Assembly (NCBI RefSeq): GCF_029407905.1
Contig: NC_073645.1
Span: 53,075,001 to 53,139,000 of the forward strand
Direction of reading: 5' to 3'
DNA length: 64,000 nt
DNA from: Bubalus kerabau
Lineage: Eukaryota > Chordata > Mammalia > Artiodactyla > Bovidae
The position numbers and the translations under genes are program-made. Of the stretch, positions 14,301 to 26,300 are shown piece after piece. The notes beneath the pieces are model-generated. The model worked only from the letters and a program-made list of their open reading frames with translations. It searched no databases and was not told the DNA's origin. The first letter of the stretch is position 1; every line of letters begins with the position of its first letter.

Positions 14301-17300
14301 TCTTTTCCTCTGCTCAGCACATCGCTTGCCCGTGAATTCTGTGATCTGGGCTAATTAGATATGGCGACTCTTTGTTCCAAGCTGACTTCAGCAGATGGCT
14401 GATTTATTAACTTATTCAAACCCAGCACAGCAAGCAAAGCAGCAGTGCAGCCTGCCCTGCTCTGCTGTGTGGAGTGTGTCTTAAATCGAGTCCTCTTGTG
14501 AATCTGGTGCTGTTTGGACATCCCCAGCACCAGGGCCTGTCTCTCTGAAGAACAGGTGGCGTGGGGGCCGTTCTGCCTGCTCCTCCTCCAGGGTCCCAGC
14601 CTGACCTTTGCTCAGGGACACCCCTGTGGCCTCTGGGAGGGGCCTGGAGGCAGGGGCAGCTGTGTCTGGAAGGGCCAGACGCTGTCAGGAGCTTGAGCAT
14701 GTTAGGGAGAGTAGACGGGGCTATGGACCCCCCACTACCACCCCGGTCCCCTGCCAGTCTGGATCCTGCTGGTTCAGGGACCATCCCCCAACCCAAGGCT
14801 TAGCTTAGAGGAAGCTGAATTTAAAATGTAGCTCTGCCTGCAGTCGGGCAGAACCCTGCCTTCCGTCCACACCTCCGAGCCAGGAGAGGCCAGTGCAGGA
14901 GGCCGTGTGTATTGGCCCCAGGCACCATTCAGCCTTCCCGGGCCAGGTGTCCGCAGAGTGGAGAGACAGAGGCCACGAGGGCTTTGGGGCCCACAGCTCC
15001 TTTTCCTCCACGTCCACAGTTGCCTGTTTTAACACGAACTTCGCTCATCCTGTTGATGGGGTAACGGGGAACCCGGGGTGGCTCTGCTCTGCCCAACGCT
15101 CAGCAGAAGGTGGGAGGTAGAGGTGGCCTTTGTGGACCCCGCTGGCTGATGAGCCCCTGCAGGCCAGCTGGGAGAGGGGAGTCCTGCCAGGAGCCCAGGA
15201 GACTGGGCAGGCTGTGCGGTGTGCAGGAAGGCGGCCTCAGCCGGCCCTGCCTGGTCAGAGCCGCGGAGTCGTGAGCGGCCTGGACGGGGGCATGCGGCTC
15301 TCAGTCCAGGCTTTGCTTCAGGTTCTCAGAGCCCGAGAAGCTGGCAGGGCTGCTCAGCAGGGGTCCCTCCTGATGCTTGTGCTCAAGTCACTCTGCCTGT
15401 CTCTATAGTAACTGCATCTTACCTGCCTGCGTGTGTGATTGTGTTCTGTTCTCCTTGTAGATGGAGGAGATAAAATTTAAAGACAGAGCAGTCTTCGTGC
15501 TGGAGAGAGAGTTAGGGGTTCAAGCCGGGCATGCCCAGAGACTCCAGCTCCAAAAAGAGGCTCTAGACGAGCAGCTGTCCCAGGTCAAAGAGACCGACCG
15601 GCACCCGGGCAGCCCCAGGCGGGAGCTTCCTCACGCAAGCGGTGCAGGAGACGCCTCAGACCACTCGGGAAGCCCTGTAAGCACCTCCCACGCTCGCCCG
15701 GCCGACCCAGAGCCCAGACTGCCCCGCACGCGGCTCGTGGTCCCGTGGGCAGCTCCCTGGGGAGTCCCGAGCCCAAGCCTTGGGGACTCTGCCCGTGTCT
15801 GCAGCCCACAGGCCAAAGGGACCCTCGGCTTCTCCAAGGCTGAAAGAGCCCAGAGACTTCTCTCTCTTCCCTCCTTGCTGCTGCAGCGTAGCACTGGCCT
15901 TGCCCTCCCCTGGCCCTTCCCATGGGCCTCGAGCTTCAGGCTTCCAGCTGTGCCCGCCTCCACGGCCAGCCCCAGGTTGCTAAGGGGCCCTCCTTTGCTG
16001 CTGGGGGAGGTGGCCCGGCAGCTCCATCACCACACACAGGCTCTGCCCTCCGCTAGCCCTGACCCTCCCGCCGTGGTTTCTGTGCTCGTGACCAGCTGCC
16101 CGGCACCTGCTTTCCTTGTGACCATGCCACTGTCCGCGCCTCGGGCTGTGTGACCACGCGGGGCTGTGACCCCACCCATCTCCTCTCACCACTCCTCATT
16201 CAGAGCCCTCTGCGGGGTCCCAGGAGTCTGGAAAGGGTCTACATTCCACGGACCCTCCACACAGTCCTTCCGGGTCGGCCCCCGCCTCTCCTGCACCTGC
16301 TGAATGAGGGACTGTCCCCCGGTCCTTCCCGGACTTGCGTCTGTTTGCTTTGAGGACAGAGCTGCGTTTGAGCCGAGCCAGCCCTAGGGCAGTGATTGTT
16401 CAAGAACGGAGCATGACATTTTACAATCTTGTTATATAAATGGCTTAACTGGGTTAAAACCAGCTCTGGCACCCGACAGATCCCATTAACTCCAGAGATT
16501 CTGAAACCAGATCAAAATGTTTCACTGATTTTTTTAGTAAGTTCCAGTGGCTCCCGAAGTGATCTTTTAGAAACTCAATTTGAGGGACCACTCTTCCTGG
16601 GAATCCCACTTTTGAAAGTCAAGCTGAACATCATTTCCTGGGCTCACATTATAATTCAAGGAAAGTGAGGCCCCCGCTACAGTGCAGGGCAGCCCTCCCC
16701 CACCTTGAAACCTGCAGCCGGCAGCGGCCTCGTGAAGCATGGTGCTGCTTCTGGGGTTTTCTCAGCGTCTTGCCCACCTGCGGCATCTGTGTCCGCACAC
16801 CCTCGCCCCCACATCTGCACTCTGAACAGTTCTGCTCCTGCACTCTGTCCCCAGCGTGCAGCCCGCAGTGCCCCCAGCCATTAAAATCATGGGCCATCGT
16901 GACACAGAAGTGCCTTGGTTTCCGTGGTGTGTTGGGACTTGCCGTGGTTTTTGTGTCTGTGTCTACGAACAGTTATTTGCAGTTGATTTTTGTTTTAGGA
17001 ACAGCAGTTGGATGAAAAGGATGCTCGGCGTTTCCAACTTAAGATTGCGGAGCTGAGCGCGATCATCCGGAAACTCGAGGACCGCAATGCCCTGCTGTCG
17101 GAGGAACGGAACGAGCTGGTGGGTGGCCTCGGGCCTCTGAATTCTGTGGGCCTATGCCTGCCGTGAAGGGGGAGCTGGGGCATCCACTTCCAAAGATTGC
17201 CATGGAAAAGAAGAGTGATGGTGACAGGGCGTTTCCAATAACAACACCAGGTAGGGGACCAGATAGGGGCTGAGGCGCTGGTTGGCTGCTTCCGGCCCTG

Positions 17301-20300
17301 GGTCACTGGGGCATGTGTCTCTGTTCTGGGTGTCCTCTGAGACATGTGACGACCTCGCCTGCTAGTGGCGTCAGTCCTTATGGCCACAGATGTTCGCCAG
17401 TGACCTGGCTGCTGGGACATGAGCTCTCCCCAGTGGCGGAAGGCTCACGGACTGGGCTGTTTCCCCATAGCTCTTTCGAGCAGAACAGAGTGCAGTGCCA
17501 GACCGCTGACCTCCATGGAACACAAGGCTTGTTCTGCTTGCTTTAACACCTCTGTTTGGAGGCTGCTGGTTCTCTGTGATGCTTTTAAACATCGTAATAT
17601 ATACTTAATCTCGTCTTTCAGTTAAAGCGTGTAAGGGAAGCTGAAAGTCAGTACAAGCCATTGCTGGACAAAAACAAACGCCTTACTCGGAAGAACGAAG
17701 ATCTGTCCCACAGTTTACGTCGGATGGAAAACAAGTTAAAATTTGTCACCCAGGAGAACATAGAGATGGTAAGGAGCCCACTTTTGTGTAACTAGCCTCT
17801 TCTACGCGAGGTCTGATAGCAAGATCAAGGCTTTCGTCTCATGGGCGTCTGTGGGGCTGGGAGCTCGCTGGCAGGGAGGCCCGGGGGTGACCAGTGACAG
17901 GGCTTCTGAGGTACAGGCAGGCGGGGTGAGGAGACCCCAGCTGCCCTTCAGTGGTCGGGCACCTCACTCCACATGTTGTGTGGTCTGTCTGGTTTTCAGA
18001 GGCAGAGAGCAGGGATCATACGGAGACCCAGCTCCCTGAACGACCTGGATCAGAGTCAGGACGAGCGGGACGTGGACTTCCTGAAGTTGCAGATTGTCGA
18101 GCAGCAGCACCTCATAGATGAGCTCTCCAAGGTGACCGCTGGGCGCCACCCACCCGCTGGCCCCGCTCTCAGACCCGCCCCGCTCTGATGCCCACAGTGC
18201 ACCCGGCACCCACAACGTGGGCCAAGTCTCTCCCCAGGGGTTGGCTCCTGCCCCTCCAAATCCCTCCCCTTCCTCACCTTCAGGACTGGGGCTCTCAGAG
18301 CAGCAACACCACCTGTGTCCACCCCAGGCCTCTCACAGCGTTGGAGGCAGGATCCAGAGTCAGGGTGGGGTAGGGCCGGGCTCCCGCCAGGGGTGCTGAG
18401 AAGGACAGAAAGCTTCCGATGGCCGCCAACCAAGTTCCTTTGATCTCAGCCATCTTCCCAGCCCCCTCCCCTTCTCTGGGCACCGCCCATCCCCACCCAG
18501 GATGGTCTCCTCTCAAGATCCATAACCTAGCCAGATTGCATAGACCCCATTTCCAAACAAGGCCACAGCCCCAGGTCTGGGGATGGGGTGTGGGCATGTC
18601 TTTCTGGGGACCCAATCTCCATCTACATCCCCCTCTCCCTGCACCCCCCACTCCCAGCACAGCTTTTCCACTAGTCCTTCCTCAGACCCCCATCCAGTTA
18701 CCCTCATTAGGGCACCTCCTAGTCTGTGGGACCCAGACCGACTCCAAGGTCAGACCAGTTCAGAACCAGTTGCTTGGGTCGTTCTGTGCCCTTGGTGGTG
18801 GCGGGGGTGGTGGGGTGGGGGCTGAAGAGAGGACAGCAGAGGAGCTCTCTGTCACTTCCCGCCCAGTGGTCAGGATGGGCTCCGGCCACCCAGCCTTCCG
18901 GCGGGGCCTGAGGTCAGTGCTCTGGTCCCTTCAGTGGCCAGTGACCGTCCATCCCCTCAATAATAGGAATACACGAGGGGAAGAGGAAAACGAAAGCACC
19001 CTGGCTACAAATGCACTCCCACCCCTGCCTCTGAAGGCTCTCCCCCTGTGGCGTCAGCCTAGGGAGGAAGGACCAAGCCCAGGAAAGGAAGGGTCTGAGG
19101 AGAGCCACGGGAATCTGCATAGGGAAGCGGAGAGACTGGGGGCCGGCGGGACCCTGGGGCTTGCGCGGGCAAGGTCTGTCACCCTAAGTCTCCAAGGTCC
19201 CTCCTCTCTTCCAGACCCTGGAGACCGCTGGCTACGTGAAGAGCGTGTTAGTAAGTGCCCTCAGCATCTCACCTACATCCCTCCCACTGCCCTCACCAGC
19301 CGCTCCTACAGCCCCTCAACTTCCCTCAGTGTCCCCGCCTACCGCCCCTCCCACTCCCTCACCGGCCCCGCCTACGGCCCCTCCCACTCCTCACCGTCGC
19401 CGCCTACAGTCCCTCCCACTGCCCCACGTCCCATCCTACGGCCCCTCCCACTCATTCACCCTCCCCTCCTACGGCCCCTCCCACTCCCTCACCGTCCCCA
19501 CCTACAGCCCCTCCTCCTCCCTCACCGTCCCCGCCTACAACCCCTCCCACCCCGTGTCCCCGCCTACAGCCCCTCCCACTCCCCCACGTCCCCTCCTACA
19601 GCCCCTCCCACTGCCTCACCGTCCCCTCCTACAGGCCCTCCCACCCCCTCACCCTCCCCTCCTACGGCCCCTCCCACCCCCTCACCCTCCCCTCCTACGG
19701 CCCCTCCCACCCCCTCACCCTCCCCTCCTACAGGCCCTCCCACCCCCTCACCCTCCCCTCCTACGGCCCCTCCCACCCCCTCACCCTCCCCTCCTACGGC
19801 CCCTCCCACCCCCTCACCCTCCCCTCCTACAGGCCCTCCCACTCCCCCACGTCCCCTCCTACAGCCCCTCCCACTGCCTCAGCGTCCCCTCCTACAGGCC
19901 CTCCCACTCCCTCAGCGTCCCCTCCTACGGCCCCTCAACTTCCCTCAGCGTCCCCGCCTACAGCCCCTCCCACTTCCTGGAGCCCCTGCGCCTATGGTTC
20001 CTCCTGGTGCAGCTGGAAGCAGCCGCACACTCGGGCGAGGGTGGTTCCGTGGTCCCAGTGCTGCCTGCCCAGAAACTTTGCCGTGGTAACCGAGAGGGCC
20101 CACCCGTTAGGGTTGCACAGATGCCAGGGAAAACGGCCAGTGTCCCAGTTGGTATTTATGGATCAGAACTGGGTCCCCCTCCCACCCCAGGGCACTCAGC
20201 CCCCATGGCCTGGCTGGCTCCTGCTGCTGCTGCTGCTGCTGCTAAGTCGCTTCAGTCGTGTCCGACTCTGTGCGACCCCATAGTCGGCTCCTACATGGTC

Positions 20301-23300
20301 CCAAAAACGCAGCCTAGCGCTCTGGAGAGAACAGGCCTGGCTCCACCGTGTGGACGTCACCCTGTAGAGGTCCACTCCGGGCGAGTGGAGAGGGTTGGGC
20401 CCTCCATCCTTCTTAAATTTCCATTTCAGTGTGTGCCCCTCAACCCCCTGCCCCACAGGGTCCCCACCGCAGATGGGGAGGAAGCCCAAGACAGTGAGCT
20501 CAGAGACACCCAGGACTCGGTTCCTGTTCCTAGCCAGGCTGGGAAGATGCACCATCCAAACTCTCAGAGCAAACTGCCCTGAACTGGTGAACACCGTGGA
20601 CCACCAGGTGGTCCTGAGACCACCCCGTCTGCTCAGATGATGACCTGGAAATACTAACCTGTGCATTTAAACCTGGCAGAGCCCTTCAATGACTCAAAAA
20701 ATCTCAACTGGTTTTTGCAGGAACGTGATAAGCTTTTAAGATATCGGAAACAAAGAAAGAAAATGGCGAAACTCCCCAAGGTAAACGAGTACATGAAATG
20801 TGTATTTTTAAAAAGTCGTTTAACAGGAAAGAACCTCTTCCTTCAGAGGTGAAGAGAAAATGGTTTCCTTACTTCTAAAAATTGTTATTATGAAGTAACC
20901 AAAACATGACCCAGAGCGAGTACTCTATACTTTAAATTAAAAAACCCAACCTGGTTTCCTTTAAATTTCCAAGAGGAGATGTGGGTTCACGACAGTAATG
21001 ACGAGGAGGAGGAGTTAGCCAGGGGCCTGGCCCTCCCGCCGCTGGCGCCCGCATCCAGCCAGAATGCAGGCAGCCTCCCTGTGTCCTTCCCCAGCAGACC
21101 CGCACCCCTTGGGAACTTGATAGACCTGGGGTGTTTCTTTGAGGCACAGTCCTTTTTGATAAACCTGTGATTTTTATTAAATGAGATTTGGGAAACATTC
21201 CCAGAATATTCCCAAAGGATCTAACTTGCTTTTTACAAAATACGTTTTTTGGTTTGGTTTTGGAACAAGCAACAGTGATCCTCATACAGGCCGGTAGATA
21301 CTCTTAGGCACAAATACAGGTTTGTCTGGCCCCTAGAAAGGCCATTAGGAGGACCATGTTCCACTCTGCTCTCTACCAGCCCAGATAAGATAGTGGAGGC
21401 CTTGGTCGAGGTTGGTGGCCTGAGCAGCGCCCGGGGGCAGTCCAGGATAGACACCCGAGTGCGCTGGGGGGCAGCCAGGCATCTGACCCCACAGCTGGGC
21501 AGCAGAGGAGGCCCCTACAGAGCTGGCAGCTCGGCCAGCCAGTGGTCTGGGTTTGGATTAACACGGTCCCTTTTGGTCAGAAGCCGGTTGTCGTGGAGAC
21601 CTTCTTTGGATATGATGAAGAGGCTTCTCTGGAGTCCGACGGTTCTTCCATCTCTTACCAAACAGACAGGACAGACCAAACCCCGTGCACCCCAGACGAC
21701 GACCTGGAGGAGGTAACCTCTCACAGGGCTTCAGGACAGGCCTGCCTGGCTGTTCCTGTCCCACCTTCACACACACGCCCATCTGCTTCACATCACTGTA
21801 CCGGGTCCCCTCTGCAGAGTGGTACAGAGTGCTCCCACCCTCTCAAGGGGGCAGTCTGAACCACCCAGCAGTGGGTGGGCACCAGAAACAGGGTGCAGGG
21901 TCAGGACCATGGCAGGTGGGCCCCAGCTGAGTCCCTGGCCCCAGCTGCTGGCCCAAGAGGCTCACCCGAGCAGCTAGCTTGGCCATTCACCTCAGGGGTC
22001 AGGGCCTGTCTCCCGGGTGGTTCCCGGGCAGAGGCGTGGCTGACGCAGTGTCTCCGTGCGCCTCTCCAGGGCATGGCCAAGGAGGAGACAGAGCTGCGGT
22101 TCCGCCAGCTGACCATGGAGTACCAGGCCCTGCAGAGGGCCTACGCGTTGCTGCAGGAGCAGGTCGGAGGGACGCTGGACGCAGAGCGAGAAGTTAAGGT
22201 CTAACTGACTTCCACTCCACGACGTTCCGGCTTCTGCCGGGCTCCCCGCTTGCCCCCTGGCCTCAGCAGGGACACATGCGCCTTCCAGGCTGGGCCCTCC
22301 CCTCCTGCGATCACGGTCAGGCCCCGGGGATGCCGCTCTGGCCATCACTTGGCAGCGGGTGGGCCCAGGCCAAGGAGGGCTGCCCTGCCCTCCCGAGTTG
22401 AGGCATCTCACTGCTCTCGTCCATTTGCCCTGAAAGCCATTCCCAGGGAGCCAGGGCACCCATCGAGATGAAGTGCCCTGCAGCCCGGCCCCTGTGACAG
22501 CAGGTGAACTCCAGGGAGGGCGAAGCCCATAGAAGACAGGCTGGGCAGAAAACGTTCATGCAACAGGGAGCCCGGGGCTTCTAAAGGAGGATGGGCTCTG
22601 GGGAAGAAAGGGAAAGCGAAGTCCGGAAAAGGAGGTGAACCTAGGGCAGCCAGAGGCTCCAGAAGGGAAGGGAGGTGCCTGGGGGCTGTGCTGGGCAGGT
22701 CGCTCAGCCACCCGGCTGTATGTGTCCTGGTCTTTGTCGTCCCCGGGACTAAGCCAACCCCCTCCGGCCAGCACCCAGCCGCTCAAGCCTCCTCCATCAT
22801 CCTGTAAATGAGGATTTCCCCAAATAATCCCCCAAATGAACCCACAGATTATCCCCTGTAATCTAAGCGAAGTTGCTAAGCCTCCAAGTTCTCCCTTTAT
22901 TCCAGAGCACGCGTTGCTGGCAGGCAGTGTCCTGGAGGTCAGGTCTGAGGGGGCCGCCCAGCTCTTAGGGAAAGTTTGATGTATGTCTCCTCCCATCCTA
23001 CAGACCCGTGAGCAGCTGCAGGCGGACGCGCAGCGGGCGCAGGCGCGCATCGAGGACCTGCAGAAGGCCCTGGCGGAGCAGGGGCAGGTGAGTGCACGGG
23101 CCTGGGCCCCAGGGCCCCCGGGCTGCCATGCTCCCATGAGGGCGGCGGCCTTCGGGTGTGTACGTGGTGAGGATCTTCATCTGCACGCTGAAGACGGGCT
23201 CCCCAGCTCCCTCTGCTGTGTTTATATCACACCTCAGTAAAAGACTTAAAAGCGGAAGCAACGTGTATTTGGAAGAATTCCACAGTAAGCCCGGGACGAG

Positions 23301-26300
23301 GGACGAATTCCCCTGACCAAGCCTCTCTGGGCTTGACCAGAGGTCCCATCTGCCTCCTCACTCAGGGCCGGGAGCCCAGGTCCCAGGCTTTGTTACCACT
23401 CACCTCAGTCCCTGGGACTGCCAGCACCTCTGGGCTCCTCAGATCCCAGGGAAGGGCCTCCGTCAGCGTTCTCTGAGCAGCCCCCAACCTGTGGATGGTC
23501 CAGACGCAGGACGATGCCGGGGGATGTCTATGGGGGCTGGGAGGGTGCAGGTGAGAGATCACCCGGCTCACAGCCGAGTGCAGTGCAGACCCACAGAGGC
23601 CCTGGGGTGTCAACTGCCCGGTGCATGGCTGGATGGACAGCCAGGGCAAGAACCTGAGTGACTGCCCCGCCTCACTGCCACAGCCTCGCCGGAGTGCCCA
23701 AGGCCTCAAATCCAGTGCAGAGACCCCCGCGATCACCCAGGCACTGCACCTGTTCTCTCCACACCAGCTCAACCCCCTGGCTCCCGCTGGCTACGTGTTG
23801 GGGTCCCCTGGACCTGTGACGTCCATGCGGGCACCTGGCCTTGGCTCACACGAGCCTGGGTGCCGTCCACCTCTATCCGAGACCCTCCAAGAAAACGGGT
23901 GAACCTGGGTTTTCATCAGCCACGGGACAGGTGCTCCACTCTCGGTTACTTCAGAAGCTGGGTGTGGTCCTTTCGTCACATCCTCTGTCCTGCTGAACCG
24001 TGATGTACATCAGAGCTGTATCCTTCAGTGCATTTATTTCTCGACTTCAATTTCCTTTTCAAGGATATGAAGTGGATTGAAGAGAAGCAAGCGCTGTTTC
24101 GGAGAAATCAGGAGCTTGTGGAAAAGGTACAGCCGCCCCACCCCGTCTGTTTGAGAGGCCCGCTGCTTTCCCCGAAAGACAGGAATCCCCACCTGCCTAC
24201 CTGCTGCCCAGGGCTGGGGAACCACCTGGGCAGCACCTCTGCCATAAGGCCCTGTGTGGACTCACCCTGGAGGGAGGGTTCCGGACGGGGGGCCTGGGCC
24301 AGTCAGCTGTCCCTACAATGCCAGCAGCTGTCAGGGGAGCCAGGGTTGGCCTCCGGTGGCCTCCAGGATGCCTCCTGTTTTTTGTTTTATAGATTAAACA
24401 AATGGAGACAGAAGAGGCTCGGTTAAAACATGAAGTGCAGGATGCGAAGGACCAAAACGAGCTGCTGGAGTTCCGGATCCTGGAGCTGGAGGTGTGGGGC
24501 TTTGGGGGGCAGGGGATGGGGTGGGGGGGCAGGTGTGGGGGGCAGAGGCAGGAGTGGGGGGCAGGGGCAGGGGTGGGGGGCAGGGGTGAGGAGACAGGGG
24601 ATGGGGTGGGGGGGCAGGGGTGGGGGGCAGGGGCAGGGGTGGGGGCAGGGGATGGGGTGGGCGTGGCAGGGGCAAAGGTGGGGGCAGGGGATGGGGTGGG
24701 GGGCAATGGTGGGGGGCAGGGGTGAGGAGACAGGGGCAGGGGTGGCAGGGGCAGGGGATGGAGTTGGAGGCAGGGGCAGGGGTGGGGAGGCGGGGGCAGG
24801 GGTGGGGGGCAGGGGTGGGGGGCAGGGGCAGCGGTGGGCGTGGCAGGGAGCTGTCCCGAGCCGTGCCACCCAGGCTGTGAGTCCTGCCGTGTCACTTGGA
24901 GGAAAACACAAAGCAGAGCGGGAGCGTCCACACACAGCTCCCGGCCCTCCCTTTGTCCCCGTCCCTCGGGGCATCAGACGACAGGACTCCCGGGCGGGAG
25001 CCAGTCCCCAGGGGCCATCTGGGCTCGGAGGTCTCCACTTGCTCCCGTCAGCGTCCACTCAGGCTCCCCTGGGCAGGTCCGAAGGGCGTGACCACTGCTA
25101 CGGCAGCCAGGGTCTCATTTTCACAAAGACCACGTTAAGTGTGTTCAGTGGACTTCGTATTCTCACGGTGTCCCCGGGGGGGGGCCCGCATTGCCCTCCC
25201 AGGAGGGAGGGGACCCCCGTGTGCCCAGCCTTCTGCTGTCTGTCTTAGGAGAGGGAGAGGAAGTCGCCCGCCATCACCTTCCACCACACGCCCTTCGTGG
25301 ACGGGAAGAGCCCCCTGCAGGCGTACTGCGAGGCGGAAGGCGTGACGGTAACGCCCTGGCCCCGCCCCCCCGCCTGCCTCGCCCCGCCCCGCCCCGCCCC
25401 GGCGCCTGGCCCAGCACCGTTGTCTCTCTGCTTCTAGGACATCCTGGTCTCGGAGCTGATGAAGAAGCTGGACCTGCTGGGGGACAACGCCGTAAGTGTA
25501 GGTCGCTCTCCTGACTTGTGCATGCCTCCCCGTGCGCCGCCCTGCACGGCCCAGGGCCCCTGTGAGTCCCGCGGTGCCCGACCCCTGCCCCGTGCATTCC
25601 CGCCTCCAGAGCTGCTGACCAGCCCTCTGGCGTTTAGGAGAAACTCCGTTCTTTCTCACAGTGCGCCCGATTCCTCCAGCAGAGACGCTTCTGGCCCCGT
25701 GTTCTCAGTTTCTGAATCCCTCTCGGTCTTGAAGTTGTTCCACATCCTTGGTGGGGCGGAGGCCTGGGGGTCCTTAAGGTGTCTTCAATTCAGTTCAGTC
25801 CCTCAGCGCTCAGTCGTGTCCAACTTAGACTGCTCCAACTCAGGGCTTCCCACCTAGTTTTGGCTGAGGGGCAGAGCCTATGAATACTCTCCGAATCTCA
25901 CTTAGGGCAGAGTCCCAATCTCTACAGCAAATTCCTCGAAAGAATGCGAATTGCTGAATGAGTGACTGCACCCCTCCATCCACCCTCCGCCCATCGTCCC
26001 TGCATCCATGCTCCGCCACCCTTTCATCTGTTCTCTGTTCACCCCCACGGCCCCTCCTGTCCTTGTTAAGCCCCCGCCCGATGGTGAGGGGGGACCTTCT
26101 GTGCTGGCAGAGGCCTCAGTGCACACCCCAGAATGTCCCCTCACAAGGTCCCCTCACGAGTACACAAGTCTCCTTGTGAAGCGCCCTGGGCTCCACATCC
26201 TGCTCGCCGTGCTCAAGAGAGATCAAAGCACAGGACGGGGGCACTTCACGTGAGAGACAGAGGGAAAACGCGTGCAAGCACACACACACTCTCACACACT

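Noticed and set aside
18419..20582. Pro/Ser/Thr-rich open frames of 340-556 codons
   Set aside because: Produced by the 33-bp C-rich array; the period is a multiple of 3 and there is no splice or start support. The real exon here is 19,215-19,250.
20979..21170. Small open frame with acidic start in intron 8
   Set aside because: No matching acceptor/donor pair in phase and no family similarity.
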